Source: Sneathiella marina (lineage in GTDB: Bacteria > Pseudomonadota > Alphaproteobacteria > Sneathiellales > Sneathiellaceae). Taken from it: a stretch of DNA of 64,000 bases. Of the stretch, positions 38,496-46,418 are shown piece after piece. The stretch lies in NCBI RefSeq assembly GCF_023746535.1, contig NZ_CP098747.1, positions 2,316,501 through 2,380,500 on the forward strand, written 5' to 3'. The translations under genes and the position numbers were made by a program. Below the pieces are notes generated by a model that did not search any database, was not told where the DNA came from, and saw only the letters and a program-made list of their open reading frames with translations. Numbering within the stretch: the first letter of the stretch is position 1; every line of letters begins with the position of its first letter.

Positions 38496-39434
38496 ATGGA
38501 TTTACTCAGTGATATTCTTTCTCATCTGCGCATGAGAGGAACGCTGTATTTTCGAACCTCTTTCACGTCACCCTGGGGCGTTAAGGTTCCTGATTTCGAG
38601 AATGTGGCACGGTTTCATTTTGCCCATAAAGGGCGCTGTTTCGTCCGGATCAAATCCGTGGATGACCCCGTTTTCATTGAGCAGGGCGATTTAATTATCA
38701 TTACCAGGGGCGCCGCCCACACACTTTACTGCGACCCGACAACAGAAGATCAGGCCATGATGCTTGATCAGGTGGTCGAGAAATCCGGGTTCGATGGCAG
38801 TGGTGCCCTGGTCTATGGCGAACAGGGCACCAATCAGGAAACCCAGCTAATCTGTGGTCATTTTGCCTTCGACAAAAAGGCAAGCCACCCTCTTATCCAC
38901 GCCCTGCCCCCTTATATTCATATAAAAAACTACGGCGAGGCCGCCGGTATCTGGATGGAAAATACGCTCAAGGTCATCGGTCTTGAGGCCGGCAGGCAGG
39001 CGCTTGGAAGTGATTTGATTGCCTTGAAAATGTCCGAGATCATTTTTGCCCAGGCCCTTCGCACCTATCTCGCGACGGACGGCCTGCGCCAGTCGGTTCT
39101 GGCGGGATTTGCCGATCCCAATATTGCCCGGACGTTACAGGCAATTCATTCAAAGCCCGAGCATTCCTGGACAATGGAGGAACTGTCGACCATCGCCGGA
39201 AAATCGCGCACATCCTTTATGTCGAAATTTTCAGAATGCCTGTCTCTCACGCCATTTGAGTATGTTACTCACTGGCGCATGCAGATTGCGCGGCAACGAT
39301 TGGAAGAGACAAATTACCCCATTATAGAAATAGCGGAAAGCGTCGGCTACCATTCGGAAGCAGCCTTCAGCCGGGTCTTCAAGAAGCAGTTTCAATCGGC
39401 ACCGGCGACATATAGACGGGCGATCCGTGCCTAG
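38496..39434 (+). CDS. AraC-family transcription regulator with cupin sensor domain
   Basis: The N-terminal 190 residues match the cupin_6-type ligand-binding module seen in many AraC regulators (MDLLSDILSHLRMRGTLYF, then FHFAHKGRCFVRI). The C-terminal 100 residues hold two helix-turn-helix motifs (WTMEELSTIAGKSRTSFMSKF and IIEIAESVGYHSEAAFSRVF). I chose ATG 38496, with GAAAGGAAA upstream, over ATG 38460. It is divergent from the DUF4142/cupredoxin pair, which it probably controls. It also lies next to the usher locus on the other side, but the convergent orientation gives no direct link. Confidence 0.93.
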   Translation: MDLLSDILSHLRMRGTLYFRTSFTSPWGVKVPDFENVARFHFAHKGRCFVRIKSVDDPVFIEQGDLIIITRGAAHTLYCDPTTEDQAMMLDQVVEKSGFDGSGALVYGEQGTNQETQLICGHFAFDKKASHPLIHALPPYIHIKNYGEAAGIWMENTLKVIGLEAGRQALGSDLIALKMSEIIFAQALRTYLATDGLRQSVLAGFADPNIARTLQAIHSKPEHSWTMEELSTIAGKSRTSFMSKFSECLSLTPFEYVTHWRMQIARQRLEETNYPIIEIAESVGYHSEAAFSRVFKKQFQSAPATYRRAIRA

Positions 39435-39526
39435 CATTGTCAGGGTACCGGACACCCGTCCCGACTTACGAATTCGGGGTTTATGAAGACAGGTTATTCC
39501 CACCAAACTATGTCAAACAGGCCCCC

Positions 39527-42235
39527 CTACTGCTGTGCCGCGGTTATCTCTACATTCCGGTCCAGAAGAGACGGTTCGTCGGAATTAAGTTCAATTGATT
39601 GAGTGCCGACCATTTCATACCCCAGCTTTTCCAGCTGCTCGGGATCAACGATAATGCTGTAATTACCATACGGGACATCTCCAGCATAGTAATAGCCGTC
39701 AAAGGCGCTCTCTACTTGAGCAACTGTGTCCCCTTTTTCGTTGACGATCAGAAGCTGAATGCCCGAAGCGGGTTTTGCCTCCGTCCCTTTGATCAAAACC
39801 CATCCATCTACGTCACCGGTTTCGACAACCGGAAAGTAGAGATCCGTGGTCAGGCCGGGCCGCAGATATAAATGTTTCGGTGGATCTGCCGGAAGCCAGG
39901 ACGGGTCTTCAAGCGTTTTTTCATTCACTTCTATATTCACGCGCCTGTAAGGCGCAATTCCCGGAATAAAGGCAGAACCATCTTTCGATGTTTTGACAGT
40001 ATCCGGGACGGCCCCGCCGGAGAAGCCCACATTCTCAATTGGTTCATCGCCCAAATTGAACTGGCCGTCATTATTCTTGTCAAGGAAGACTTTCGCACCG
40101 ATGGCACTGTTGCGCGCAAACTGGTCTCCGCGCATTTCAATTCTATCATTCATTGGATCATGGCCCAGACTGAACGACAGACTGAGGCTCATACCATAGT
40201 TACGCTCCGTATCCATGTTAAAGCTGGTCCCCAGATTGAAATGCTCGAAATTGTGATACAGACCTGTTGAGAACAAAACGGTATTAGTTTCGTTATTGGA
40301 ATATTGCACACCGCCGGTTAGCCCAGAATTTTGAGCAAAACTCCAGTCGGCATATAGGGAAGAATAATTGAAAAACCGATCTTCAGAGGGCGTGAAATTG
40401 ACGATACCCCGCAATCGAACCTCACCCGACGTTGACCCAATCAGGCTCAGATCACTATAGGAAACCCCGTCCGATCGGATCCAGTTATTTGATTCCAATG
40501 CAAAATTGAGCGGGTATGCATAATAGGAAATCCGCCCATCCAGGTCTGTTAGCCACGCCCCGTTTTCTCCTATTTGATAGGACACGCGCGTGGAAACCGG
40601 CAGCCGCTTGGAGGAGCCGAAACCAGGAACGCTACCGAACAATCTTAGCACCGTTTCACTGAAGACTGCTTCCCCATTGATTGAAAGATCTTCCGACTTC
40701 TCCGACACAAAATCCTCAAACCAGTTTTGCTCTGCCGTTACGGACCAGGAATTAATGGATGTCTGAACGGTGCCGCCCACCGCAAAACCGCCGGACTGGT
40801 CAAGTCCCAGATCAAGATTGACAAGAGACCCCAGAAGGGACGTTCGCACACCCGTTGACACGTAGTCATGACGTTCCCCGTCAAGATGCAGCGAGACAAA
40901 GCTGCCGCGAACCGACACGATATCTGTCAAGCCGTGTTCCATTTGGAAAACCACCCGCTCTTTACCGGCATCCACAGACTCGTTGTATCCCGTCTCCTCA
41001 AAGGAAAACAAATCTGTTTCGGCCTGATTGACCGCGAGGCGAAACGCGGTTTCTCCCGGCTTGCTGAGAGCCGTTGTTACAAAATATTCTTCCGTTTGTT
41101 CGCGCATTTGCCCCTGAGGGCCATAGAATACGAGGCGAAATACATTCAGGCCAAACAGGGTTGGAACATCCTGAAATTCATACCGGCCGCCCCCGACACT
41201 CTGTCCTGTCTGAAACCCCAGCAATTCCTCATTTCGGAATAACTCCACTTCCCAACCTGCGGCAAGATTACCCCGCAGAGTAATCTGGTTCGTCTGGTTC
41301 AGCTCATTCAGGCCATAGCTGGAAACCAGGACACCGCGGCCCGCCACATTGTCCGAAATGAGGGGTATGGAAGGTGTCGCAATATCACCTAAGGCGTATT
41401 CATGAGCGTTCAACGGACCGAGCAAATCCCCGGCAACAGACTTCCTGCCGACCCGCGCCCGAATGTCGGGTCTGCTGTTGTCCTTCTGCCTGTACATCGT
41501 CGCCTCGGCATCCAGCTCACCAATGACACCGGCAATCGTTGCTGTCTGATTTACCTGTGAATACTCATTGGAACCTGATTTACTGTTACTGCCAAATATG
41601 CTCACATCAACAAACGGCCATTCAAAAAAATCGTTGGGGGGTTCGGTGTACGTGATTTCTTCCCCATCATCAGTATAGCGCGATATCCCGGAACGCCGTT
41701 TCTCCTGTTCGGCACGAATTTCATACGGAAGGGGCTGGCTTGTTTCAATCTCTATTTCCTGTTGTTGGAACTCAGCTGTAAGAAGGATGCCGAACCATTG
41801 CTCCCATTCCGACGCAGCGATGTAAATGTCGCTTCCATGCCGTTCCACTTTGGCCGGGTCATATTTATGCTCAACTCCGGCCACAGTGACCAGGTTGTTC
41901 CGCATATCAAGGGCGAATTGGTGGTCGCTATTGAAATACCATCCTTGCGCGGTGCCCGTACTCGGGTCAACGGAAATCGAAAATTCCAGCACTTTCGCCA
42001 TCTCCCCCAATGGTAAAAGGAGATCTGTTCCGTCGTAATAGACAACCACGCCGGGGGACAATACATGTCTATCCTGGACCACTGTCATGACGAAAAGCTC
42101 TTCGTCCGAACGTTCCGACCAGTCCGGCAGACTGGACCCGATTACAGTCTCCGCTCCATATGCCATTTGCAGGCCGTAAAGGGATGTAATGGCAAAAATA
42201 CAATACAGGCAAAAAATCCGCATGGTTACTGTCAT
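39527..42235 (-). CDS. outer-membrane usher-like protein of a non-classical chaperone-usher system
   Basis: The 902-residue precursor has a signal peptide (through MAYGA). An N-terminal domain (about 30-165) is followed by a long beta-strand-rich middle, which contains the usher-type block GWEVELFRNEELLGFQTG and LVFYGPQGQMREQ. The C-terminal part has a calcium-loop-like segment (KNNDGQFNLGDEP, about 718-730) and a carboxypeptidase-regulatory-like domain (about 810-880). Ushers are the outer-membrane pore and assembly platform for fibre subunits delivered by periplasmic chaperones. Similarity to FimD is partial, so I call it usher-like. The ATG follows the chaperone stop directly (TAGATG), so they are coupled. 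It is the only usher here despite the many subunit genes. Confidence 0.78.
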   Translation of the reverse strand: MTVTMRIFCLYCIFAITSLYGLQMAYGAETVIGSSLPDWSERSDEELFVMTVVQDRHVLSPGVVVYYDGTDLLLPLGEMAKVLEFSISVDPSTGTAQGWYFNSDHQFALDMRNNLVTVAGVEHKYDPAKVERHGSDIYIAASEWEQWFGILLTAEFQQQEIEIETSQPLPYEIRAEQEKRRSGISRYTDDGEEITYTEPPNDFFEWPFVDVSIFGSNSKSGSNEYSQVNQTATIAGVIGELDAEATMYRQKDNSRPDIRARVGRKSVAGDLLGPLNAHEYALGDIATPSIPLISDNVAGRGVLVSSYGLNELNQTNQITLRGNLAAGWEVELFRNEELLGFQTGQSVGGGRYEFQDVPTLFGLNVFRLVFYGPQGQMREQTEEYFVTTALSKPGETAFRLAVNQAETDLFSFEETGYNESVDAGKERVVFQMEHGLTDIVSVRGSFVSLHLDGERHDYVSTGVRTSLLGSLVNLDLGLDQSGGFAVGGTVQTSINSWSVTAEQNWFEDFVSEKSEDLSINGEAVFSETVLRLFGSVPGFGSSKRLPVSTRVSYQIGENGAWLTDLDGRISYYAYPLNFALESNNWIRSDGVSYSDLSLIGSTSGEVRLRGIVNFTPSEDRFFNYSSLYADWSFAQNSGLTGGVQYSNNETNTVLFSTGLYHNFEHFNLGTSFNMDTERNYGMSLSLSFSLGHDPMNDRIEMRGDQFARNSAIGAKVFLDKNNDGQFNLGDEPIENVGFSGGAVPDTVKTSKDGSAFIPGIAPYRRVNIEVNEKTLEDPSWLPADPPKHLYLRPGLTTDLYFPVVETGDVDGWVLIKGTEAKPASGIQLLIVNEKGDTVAQVESAFDGYYYAGDVPYGNYSIIVDPEQLEKLGYEMVGTQSIELNSDEPSLLDRNVEITAAQQ

Positions 42236-43084
42236 CTACTCGTGGAAAACTGTTTCAGAACTGGCGATCAGGGACCCGCCGTCTTCTTTTGTTTTGTGAT
42301 ATTCAACGACAACATTCTTGCCTTTCAGGGACTCATCCGTTGGCAAGGCCAGCTGCACCCGTCGATAGGGGACGGAGGGATATACCGCAACATTATTTGC
42401 CTGCGCCACAACGACCCCATCCGCCTTTACAACCAGATCCCCCCTCAAGGATCGGTCTCCAAAGCGTTCAATTTGCAAGGATATGCCCGGCTCTCCCTCA
42501 TTGATCTCCGTCAGTTCCAGATTGGTTATCTCTCCCGTCGCGGTTAATTTTCCCTGATGAACGAACACGGGAACTGACAGGCCGAATTGCGTCGAGATAT
42601 TTACGCTGAACTCTGAGTTTTCCGCCGACTTGGCCGACTTGGATGCAATAGGTTGTGATTTGGGAAGCACCCGAAAATAAAGGCGGGACCGGTATTCGCC
42701 CTTTGCCAGATTTGCCGATCGGCGAAAGCTGATACGCACCATTTGAACCTCCCCCGGTTTGAGGGTGACCTGCCGGGGAGAATACCGGAGCATTTCGGAC
42801 GCAAATTTATCCTCGCCTGTCGCTTCAAGGCTTTCAGTAATCTCACCATTTTCGTTCATGCGATCGTTGCCCAACGAAATACGGTAGGTTTGCGTTTCGG
42901 TGCTGCCATTTATAATGCGTAAAGATTGGCTGCGCTCTCTGTTATCAAGCTCAACAAGTGTCGGAACCACCATCAATTCACCTGCCGCTTCTGCTGAATA
43001 AGGCGCGGAAACAGCCAGGAAAAGCGCAACCCCCCATTGGAGCGCCGGCCAAGGCCTGAGATAACGTAAAAAACAAATCAACAT
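42236..43084 (-). CDS. PapD-like periplasmic pilus chaperone, copy 1
   Basis: The 282-residue precursor has a signal peptide (to about residue 34) and an N-terminal immunoglobulin-like domain. The pilus-chaperone signature is LRYSPRQVTLKPGEVQMVRI followed by GEYRSRLYFR. Such chaperones donate a strand to unfolded subunits in the periplasm and deliver them to the usher. It lies between the first subunit gene (107 bp upstream, with a hairpin) and the usher. A copy of its first 50 bp is found at 44,165-44,216, fused to a subunit fragment. Confidence 0.88.
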   Translation of the reverse strand: MLICFLRYLRPWPALQWGVALFLAVSAPYSAEAAGELMVVPTLVELDNRERSQSLRIINGSTETQTYRISLGNDRMNENGEITESLEATGEDKFASEMLRYSPRQVTLKPGEVQMVRISFRRSANLAKGEYRSRLYFRVLPKSQPIASKSAKSAENSEFSVNISTQFGLSVPVFVHQGKLTATGEITNLELTEINEGEPGISLQIERFGDRSLRGDLVVKADGVVVAQANNVAVYPSVPYRRVQLALPTDESLKGKNVVVEYHKTKEDGGSLIASSETVFHE

Positions 43085-43120
43085 GAAATTTTTCTCTCAT
43101 TGGATGGAGGAAGCTGCAAT

Positions 43121-43154
43121 GGGAGGGGGACGGACGCAACAGGCCCCCTCTCCC
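43121..43154 (-). terminator. intercistronic hairpin between subunit gene and chaperone gene
   Basis: Arms at 43121-43129 (GGGAGGGGG) and 43144-43154 (CCCCCTCTCCC) form a strong GC stem with one bulge and no following T-run. Placed between a subunit and its chaperone gene, it could lower downstream expression or stabilise the subunit mRNA. Confidence 0.5.
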
Positions 43155-43191
43155 TCATAAAAACAAGCAATTCATCTGACCCCGGCATCGG

Positions 43192-43707
43192 CTAGTTATA
43201 GTTTGCTGTAAATATAACGGTACCGGTGTAGTCACCACGGGTTGATAGCTCAGGTATCGTTAAGGTAGCCCCCATGGATACTGCAAGTTGCCCATTAGCG
43301 TCCAAATTCACTGGGGAATCAGTATTAAAGGTAAAGTCAGTCAGTTGCAGAGTGCTCGTCCCGTTGGTGGGATTGGTACCCAGAATCGCTGAAAAGGCGA
43401 TCTGCTCATTGGCACTACCCGTGACTGTGTATCTTGCAGGCGTCGGGGTTCCAGAGGGATTTACAATACTGCTCGACAAAGTAATTACAGTGCCGTCCGG
43501 TCGGAGTCTTACGGACTTTGTAATACTGCTCGACATAACCCCCGCAGGAACTGTCAACACGCCGAAATGCAAAGGAGTGCCTTTAGTAATATTTATCGGC
43601 GTCAGAAAAGTCACCGTGGCTTTTGTTGACTCAGTTGTTGCGAAGGCAGGCAAAGCAATAATCAAGCCCATGGCGCAAAGCCCAATATTCCTTAAATGCT
43701 TGTTCAT
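43192..43707 (-). CDS. DUF4402-like pilin-type subunit 1
   Basis: The 171-residue precursor has the leader MNKHLRNIGLCAMGLII, cleaved after PAFA. The family pattern follows: an early LHFGVL strand, a central YTVTGS, a LTDFTF strand, then LDANGQL and VSMGATLTI, and the terminal DYTGTVIFTANYN. It is the subunit gene directly upstream of the chaperone and usher, so it may be the main fibre protein. I chose ATG 43707, with AAGGGC just upstream; the open frame extends 43 codons upstream through a repeated leader. Its leader peptide is nearly identical to that of subunit 2. Confidence 0.85.
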   Translation of the reverse strand: MNKHLRNIGLCAMGLIIALPAFATTESTKATVTFLTPINITKGTPLHFGVLTVPAGVMSSSITKSVRLRPDGTVITLSSSIVNPSGTPTPARYTVTGSANEQIAFSAILGTNPTNGTSTLQLTDFTFNTDSPVNLDANGQLAVSMGATLTIPELSTRGDYTGTVIFTANYN

Positions 43708-43717
43708 ATTAGCTGCC

Positions 43718-43770
43718 CTTCCTCTTGCCCATGCTCTTCCACTTGCCCATGCTCTTCCTCTTGCCATGCC
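43718..43770. repeat. 18-bp tandem repeat in the leader of subunit gene 1
   Basis: Nearly three copies of CTTCCTCTTGCCCATGCT begin 11 bp upstream of the start codon. The corresponding leader of subunit gene 2 has one unit fewer. Confidence 0.7.
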
Positions 43771-43841
43771 CGTGCTCATGTTCTGCCCTTGCCCGGATCT
43801 CAACATCCAATAAGGATTGAAGAAAAACTGGCCCATTAATT

Positions 43842-43873
43842 GGCGTATAAATTATCTGGCGTATAATCTAGCC
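43842..43873. repeat. 16-bp tandem repeat (2 copies) at the promoter of subunit gene 1
   Basis: Two 16-bp units start GGCGTATAA. The second contains the -10-like hexamer. The same repeat has four copies at subunit gene 2. Confidence 0.75.
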
Positions 43874-43958
43874 GCTTTATGACCAAAATCATCGGGGGCA
43901 AATGTAATCTTGAGTAACCGTATGTAATGCGATGTAACGTGATGCAACGGAGTGCAAA
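43865..43958 (-). promoter_or_regulatory. operator-promoter of subunit gene 1: six phased pentamers
   Basis: On the plus strand GTAAT, GTAAC, GTAAT, GTAAC, GCAAC and GCAAA start at 43904, 43914, 43924, 43934, 43944 and 43954, exactly 10 bp apart. On the minus strand a -10-like TAGATT (43865-43870) follows after 33 bp. The predicted transcript leader is about 150 nt. Confidence 0.65.
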
Positions 43959-44077
43959 AAGCGGGATGCAAAAAGCGGGATGCGCGCTGGGGTGCCGGCT
44001 TGGATTGGGCTCTGGCGGGACTGGAATAAGCGGGCCTAGCCAGGGATCAGGATCCAGGTGTAATCCACGATTACACG

Positions 44078-44216
44078 TCAGGTCACCTCATAGGCTGCAT
44101 TCACTGGGCCTGTGACCGTCAGCGTCCCCCCGACTAGACAAGACAAAGTTCCGCCTCCGTCGAAAGCAGGAGCGCCTGCCAAGGCCTGAGATAACGAAAA
44201 AAACAAATCAACATGA
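44078..44216 (-). pseudogene. hybrid remnant: chaperone 5' end fused to a subunit 3' end
   Basis: Positions 44165-44216 copy the first codons of chaperone 1 (MLIC...RYLRPW). The frame then continues directly into a subunit C-terminus (GGTLSCLVGGTLTVTG ... AYEVT) that resembles the end of subunit 3 but stops early. This is a recombination product, not a working gene. Confidence 0.8.
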
Positions 44217-44250
44217 AATTTTTCTCTCACTGGATGGAGGAAGCTGCAAT

Positions 44251-44284
44251 GGAAGGGGGACGGACGCAACACGCCCCCTCTCCC
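44251..44284 (-). terminator. copy of the intercistronic hairpin downstream of subunit gene 2
   Basis: This duplicates the hairpin at 43121-43154 with a few changes. Here the chaperone gene that followed has been lost, leaving only its 5' remnant. Confidence 0.45.
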
Positions 44285-44321
44285 TCACACAGACAAGCAA
44301 TTCATCTGACCCCGGCATCGG

Positions 44322-44858
44322 CTAGTTATAGGTTACTGAAAATGTAACGTTACCGCTGTAGTCACCATAGGGTGATCCGTCAGGTATCGTTAAGGTTGCC
44401 CCCATATTTACTCCAAGGCGCCCATTAGCGTCCAAATTCACTGGGGTACCAGTAACACTGGTACCGTCAGACGACTGGAAACTTTCAAAGTTAAAGTCTT
44501 CTACAGTCAGTTTGTCACCATTCCCGTTGCTAAGCCCCGTCGTCGACGCTGAGAGGCCAACCGACGCACCCTTACTACCATAGACGGTGAATCGTGCGGG
44601 CCCCGGGGATCCAGTAACTGTAATACTGGTCGGAACACTGGTTATAGTGCTGCTGCCGCTTAGGCCCGCTAGGAGTGTGACGGACCCTGCTGCACCGCCA
44701 GCTGCAATCTTTCCGAAACTCAAATCGGTGTGATGTGTAATTTCTATGGGCACCACCACTTTCACTGTGGCAAGCGTTTCCGCGTCTTCTGCGAAGGCAG
44801 GCGAAGCAATAATCAAGCCCATTGCGCAAAGCCCGATATTCCTTAAATGCTTGTTCAT
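44322..44858 (-). CDS. DUF4402-like pilin-type subunit 2
   Basis: The 178-residue precursor has almost the same signal peptide as subunit 1 (cleaved after PAFA) but a divergent mature domain: LSFGKIAAGG, FTVYGS, LTVEDFNF and VNLDANGRLGVNMGATLTI, ending GNVTFSVTYN. The spacer, leader and operator are also copied from the subunit 1 region, so the whole module of about 1.15 kb was duplicated. The most conserved parts are the leader and the last 40 residues; the middle has diverged, as expected for exposed fibre surface. Confidence 0.85.
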   Translation of the reverse strand: MNKHLRNIGLCAMGLIIASPAFAEDAETLATVKVVVPIEITHHTDLSFGKIAAGGAAGSVTLLAGLSGSSTITSVPTSITVTGSPGPARFTVYGSKGASVGLSASTTGLSNGNGDKLTVEDFNFESFQSSDGTSVTGTPVNLDANGRLGVNMGATLTIPDGSPYGDYSGNVTFSVTYN

Positions 44859-44975
44859 ATTAGCTGCTCTTTCCACTTGCCCATGCTCTTCCTCTTGCCA
44901 TGCCCGTGCTCATGTTCTGCCCTTGCCCAGATTTCAACATCCAATACGGATTGAAGAAAAACTGGCCCATTAATT

Positions 44976-45039
44976 GGCGTATAAATTAACCTGCGTATAA
45001 ATTAGCGGGCATATAAATTAACTAGCGCATAATTTAGCC
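44976..45039. repeat. 16-bp tandem repeat (4 copies) at the promoter of subunit gene 2
   Basis: Units start at 44976, 44992, 45008 and 45024, each with a TATAAATTA-like core. The distal unit holds the -10-like hexamer. Subunit gene 1 has two units. Confidence 0.8.
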
Positions 45040-45124
45040 GCTTTATGACCAAAATCATCGAAGGCAAATGTAATCTTGAGTAACCGTATGTAATGCGATG
45101 TAACGTGACGCAACGGAGGGCAAA
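45031..45124 (-). promoter_or_regulatory. operator-promoter of subunit gene 2: six phased pentamers
   Basis: Pentamers GTAAT, GTAAC, GTAAT, GTAAC, GCAAC and GCAAA start at 45070, 45080, 45090, 45100, 45110 and 45120. The -10-like TAAATT (minus strand, 45031-45036) is 33 bp from the nearest one. Confidence 0.62.
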
Positions 45125-45222
45125 AAATGGGGGAATGCAAAAAGCGGGATGCGGGCCGGGATGCCGGCTCGGGCTGGGCTCTGGCGGGACTGGAATGCGC
45201 GGTCCTTGCCAGGGATCAGGAT

Positions 45223-45711
45223 CTAGATGTAATCCACGATTACTTCATAGTTCACCTCATAGGCTCCATCCAGTGAGCCGCCGCTGGCCGTCAGCGTTCC
45301 TCCGACTTTGAAAGACAAAAATCCGCCCGCGCCTAAAGGAAAAGGTGAGGTGTCCCCCAAATCATGCTTCATATCACTCAATGTCAAGGAGGCGCCGTTG
45401 TTCACGACGGTAGTTATCGGATTAAATGTAATAGATACGTTACTGTTGGCCGTCCCCGTGACCTCAATCACGCCGGCTTGCGACCCCGAAACTTCTGCGA
45501 AATTGCTGCCGGAGGACACCACGCCATTTACATTCAGAACAAGGGTTGTTGCCGCGCTTTCATCAATGAGTATCACCTCCCCAAAACTCATGGTGGTTAT
45601 TGGGTTTATCGCTTGCGACCGGGCCGAGGGCATGGCCAAGGCCATTACGAACAATGCCGCGACAGCCCGAAAAACCAAATGATGCGTAAAAACTGCCGAG
45701 ATTTTTTTCAT
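45223..45711 (-). CDS. DUF4402-like pilin-type subunit 3 (divergent)
   Basis: The 162-residue precursor has a different leader (MKKISAVFTHHLVFRAVAAL, cleaved after ARS). The mature part has TMSFGEVILI, GVIEVTGTA, LTLSDMKHD and FLSFKVGGTLTASG, ending YEVNYEVIVDYI. The G-G-T-L-T-x-x-G pattern is closer to typical DUF4402 proteins of other bacteria than its neighbours are. It could be a specialised subunit (tip or adaptor), but this is a guess. I chose ATG 45711, which has GGAG upstream. Confidence 0.8.
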   Translation of the reverse strand: MKKISAVFTHHLVFRAVAALFVMALAMPSARSQAINPITTMSFGEVILIDESAATTLVLNVNGVVSSGSNFAEVSGSQAGVIEVTGTANSNVSITFNPITTVVNNGASLTLSDMKHDLGDTSPFPLGAGGFLSFKVGGTLTASGGSLDGAYEVNYEVIVDYI

Positions 45712-45893
45712 ACCCTCTCCAAATCGAAACATTTCCAAAGACCCTTGAAGCCTCTATTCAACGAAGCCCTTATTCAACTAAACTGTCAAGCGACCTGCCC
45801 AAGCGACCTGCCCGATCGACCTGCCATGCGTTTTTTTCCTGCAAGCGACCAAAACTCAATCCCCGGCCACAATGACCCTTTTATAATGACCCT

Positions 45894-45948
45894 TTTATAC
45901 CGCATGACAGCGGAGCCATCCGACCATGTAGTTGTAACGGTTTGTAAT
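45894..45948 (-). promoter_or_regulatory. operator-promoter of subunit gene 3
   Basis: GTAAC (45934) and GTAAT (45944) are spaced 10 bp. A TATAAA-like -10 on the minus strand (45894-45899) is 34 bp away. The rest of the gap 45712-46362 shows nothing else recognisable. Confidence 0.5.
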
Positions 45949-46362
45949 AAAACATAATCTCCGGCCTTACATTGTCCGCAATAAGCAGCAGTTAAGCCAT
46001 CGTGATATCTCCCACTGCAAATTCCTGCACCCGCAACAAACCCGCCCCACACCCGTCTCAAGACTGTATCAAGGCCGCTTTCGAACATTGGGTCCCCCTT
46101 CCCGCCGTATAGATAGTCGTGTCGCCTCTGCCGTCATTGCGCTCCCTCGCGGAGGGGCGGGAAATCTGCCCCGGATAGTGCGTAATCTCCCCCTAAAACC
46201 ACGCAGGAAACTCCCTGATCTCAGCTCCGAAATCCTGGGTTCGCCCCAACGAAAAACGTCTCCCGCACCGCCTTTCCATAACAGGTCTCAGCGCAGTGCC
46301 ATCTGGGGATGGCTGGACAGGGGGACATCAAAAACAACATACAGGCGCGAAAACCACCTGGC

Positions 46363-46418
46363 ATTCGCCATGCCTCATTCGCCGTGTCCCGTTCGCCATG
46401 CCCCCTGCGCCATGCCTC
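46363..46418. repeat. 14-bp tandem repeat (4 copies) at the 3' end of chaperone gene 2
   Basis: Four 14-bp units with the core CGCCATGCC lie at 46363-46418. They touch the stop codon of the second chaperone gene and extend downstream of it. Confidence 0.7.
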
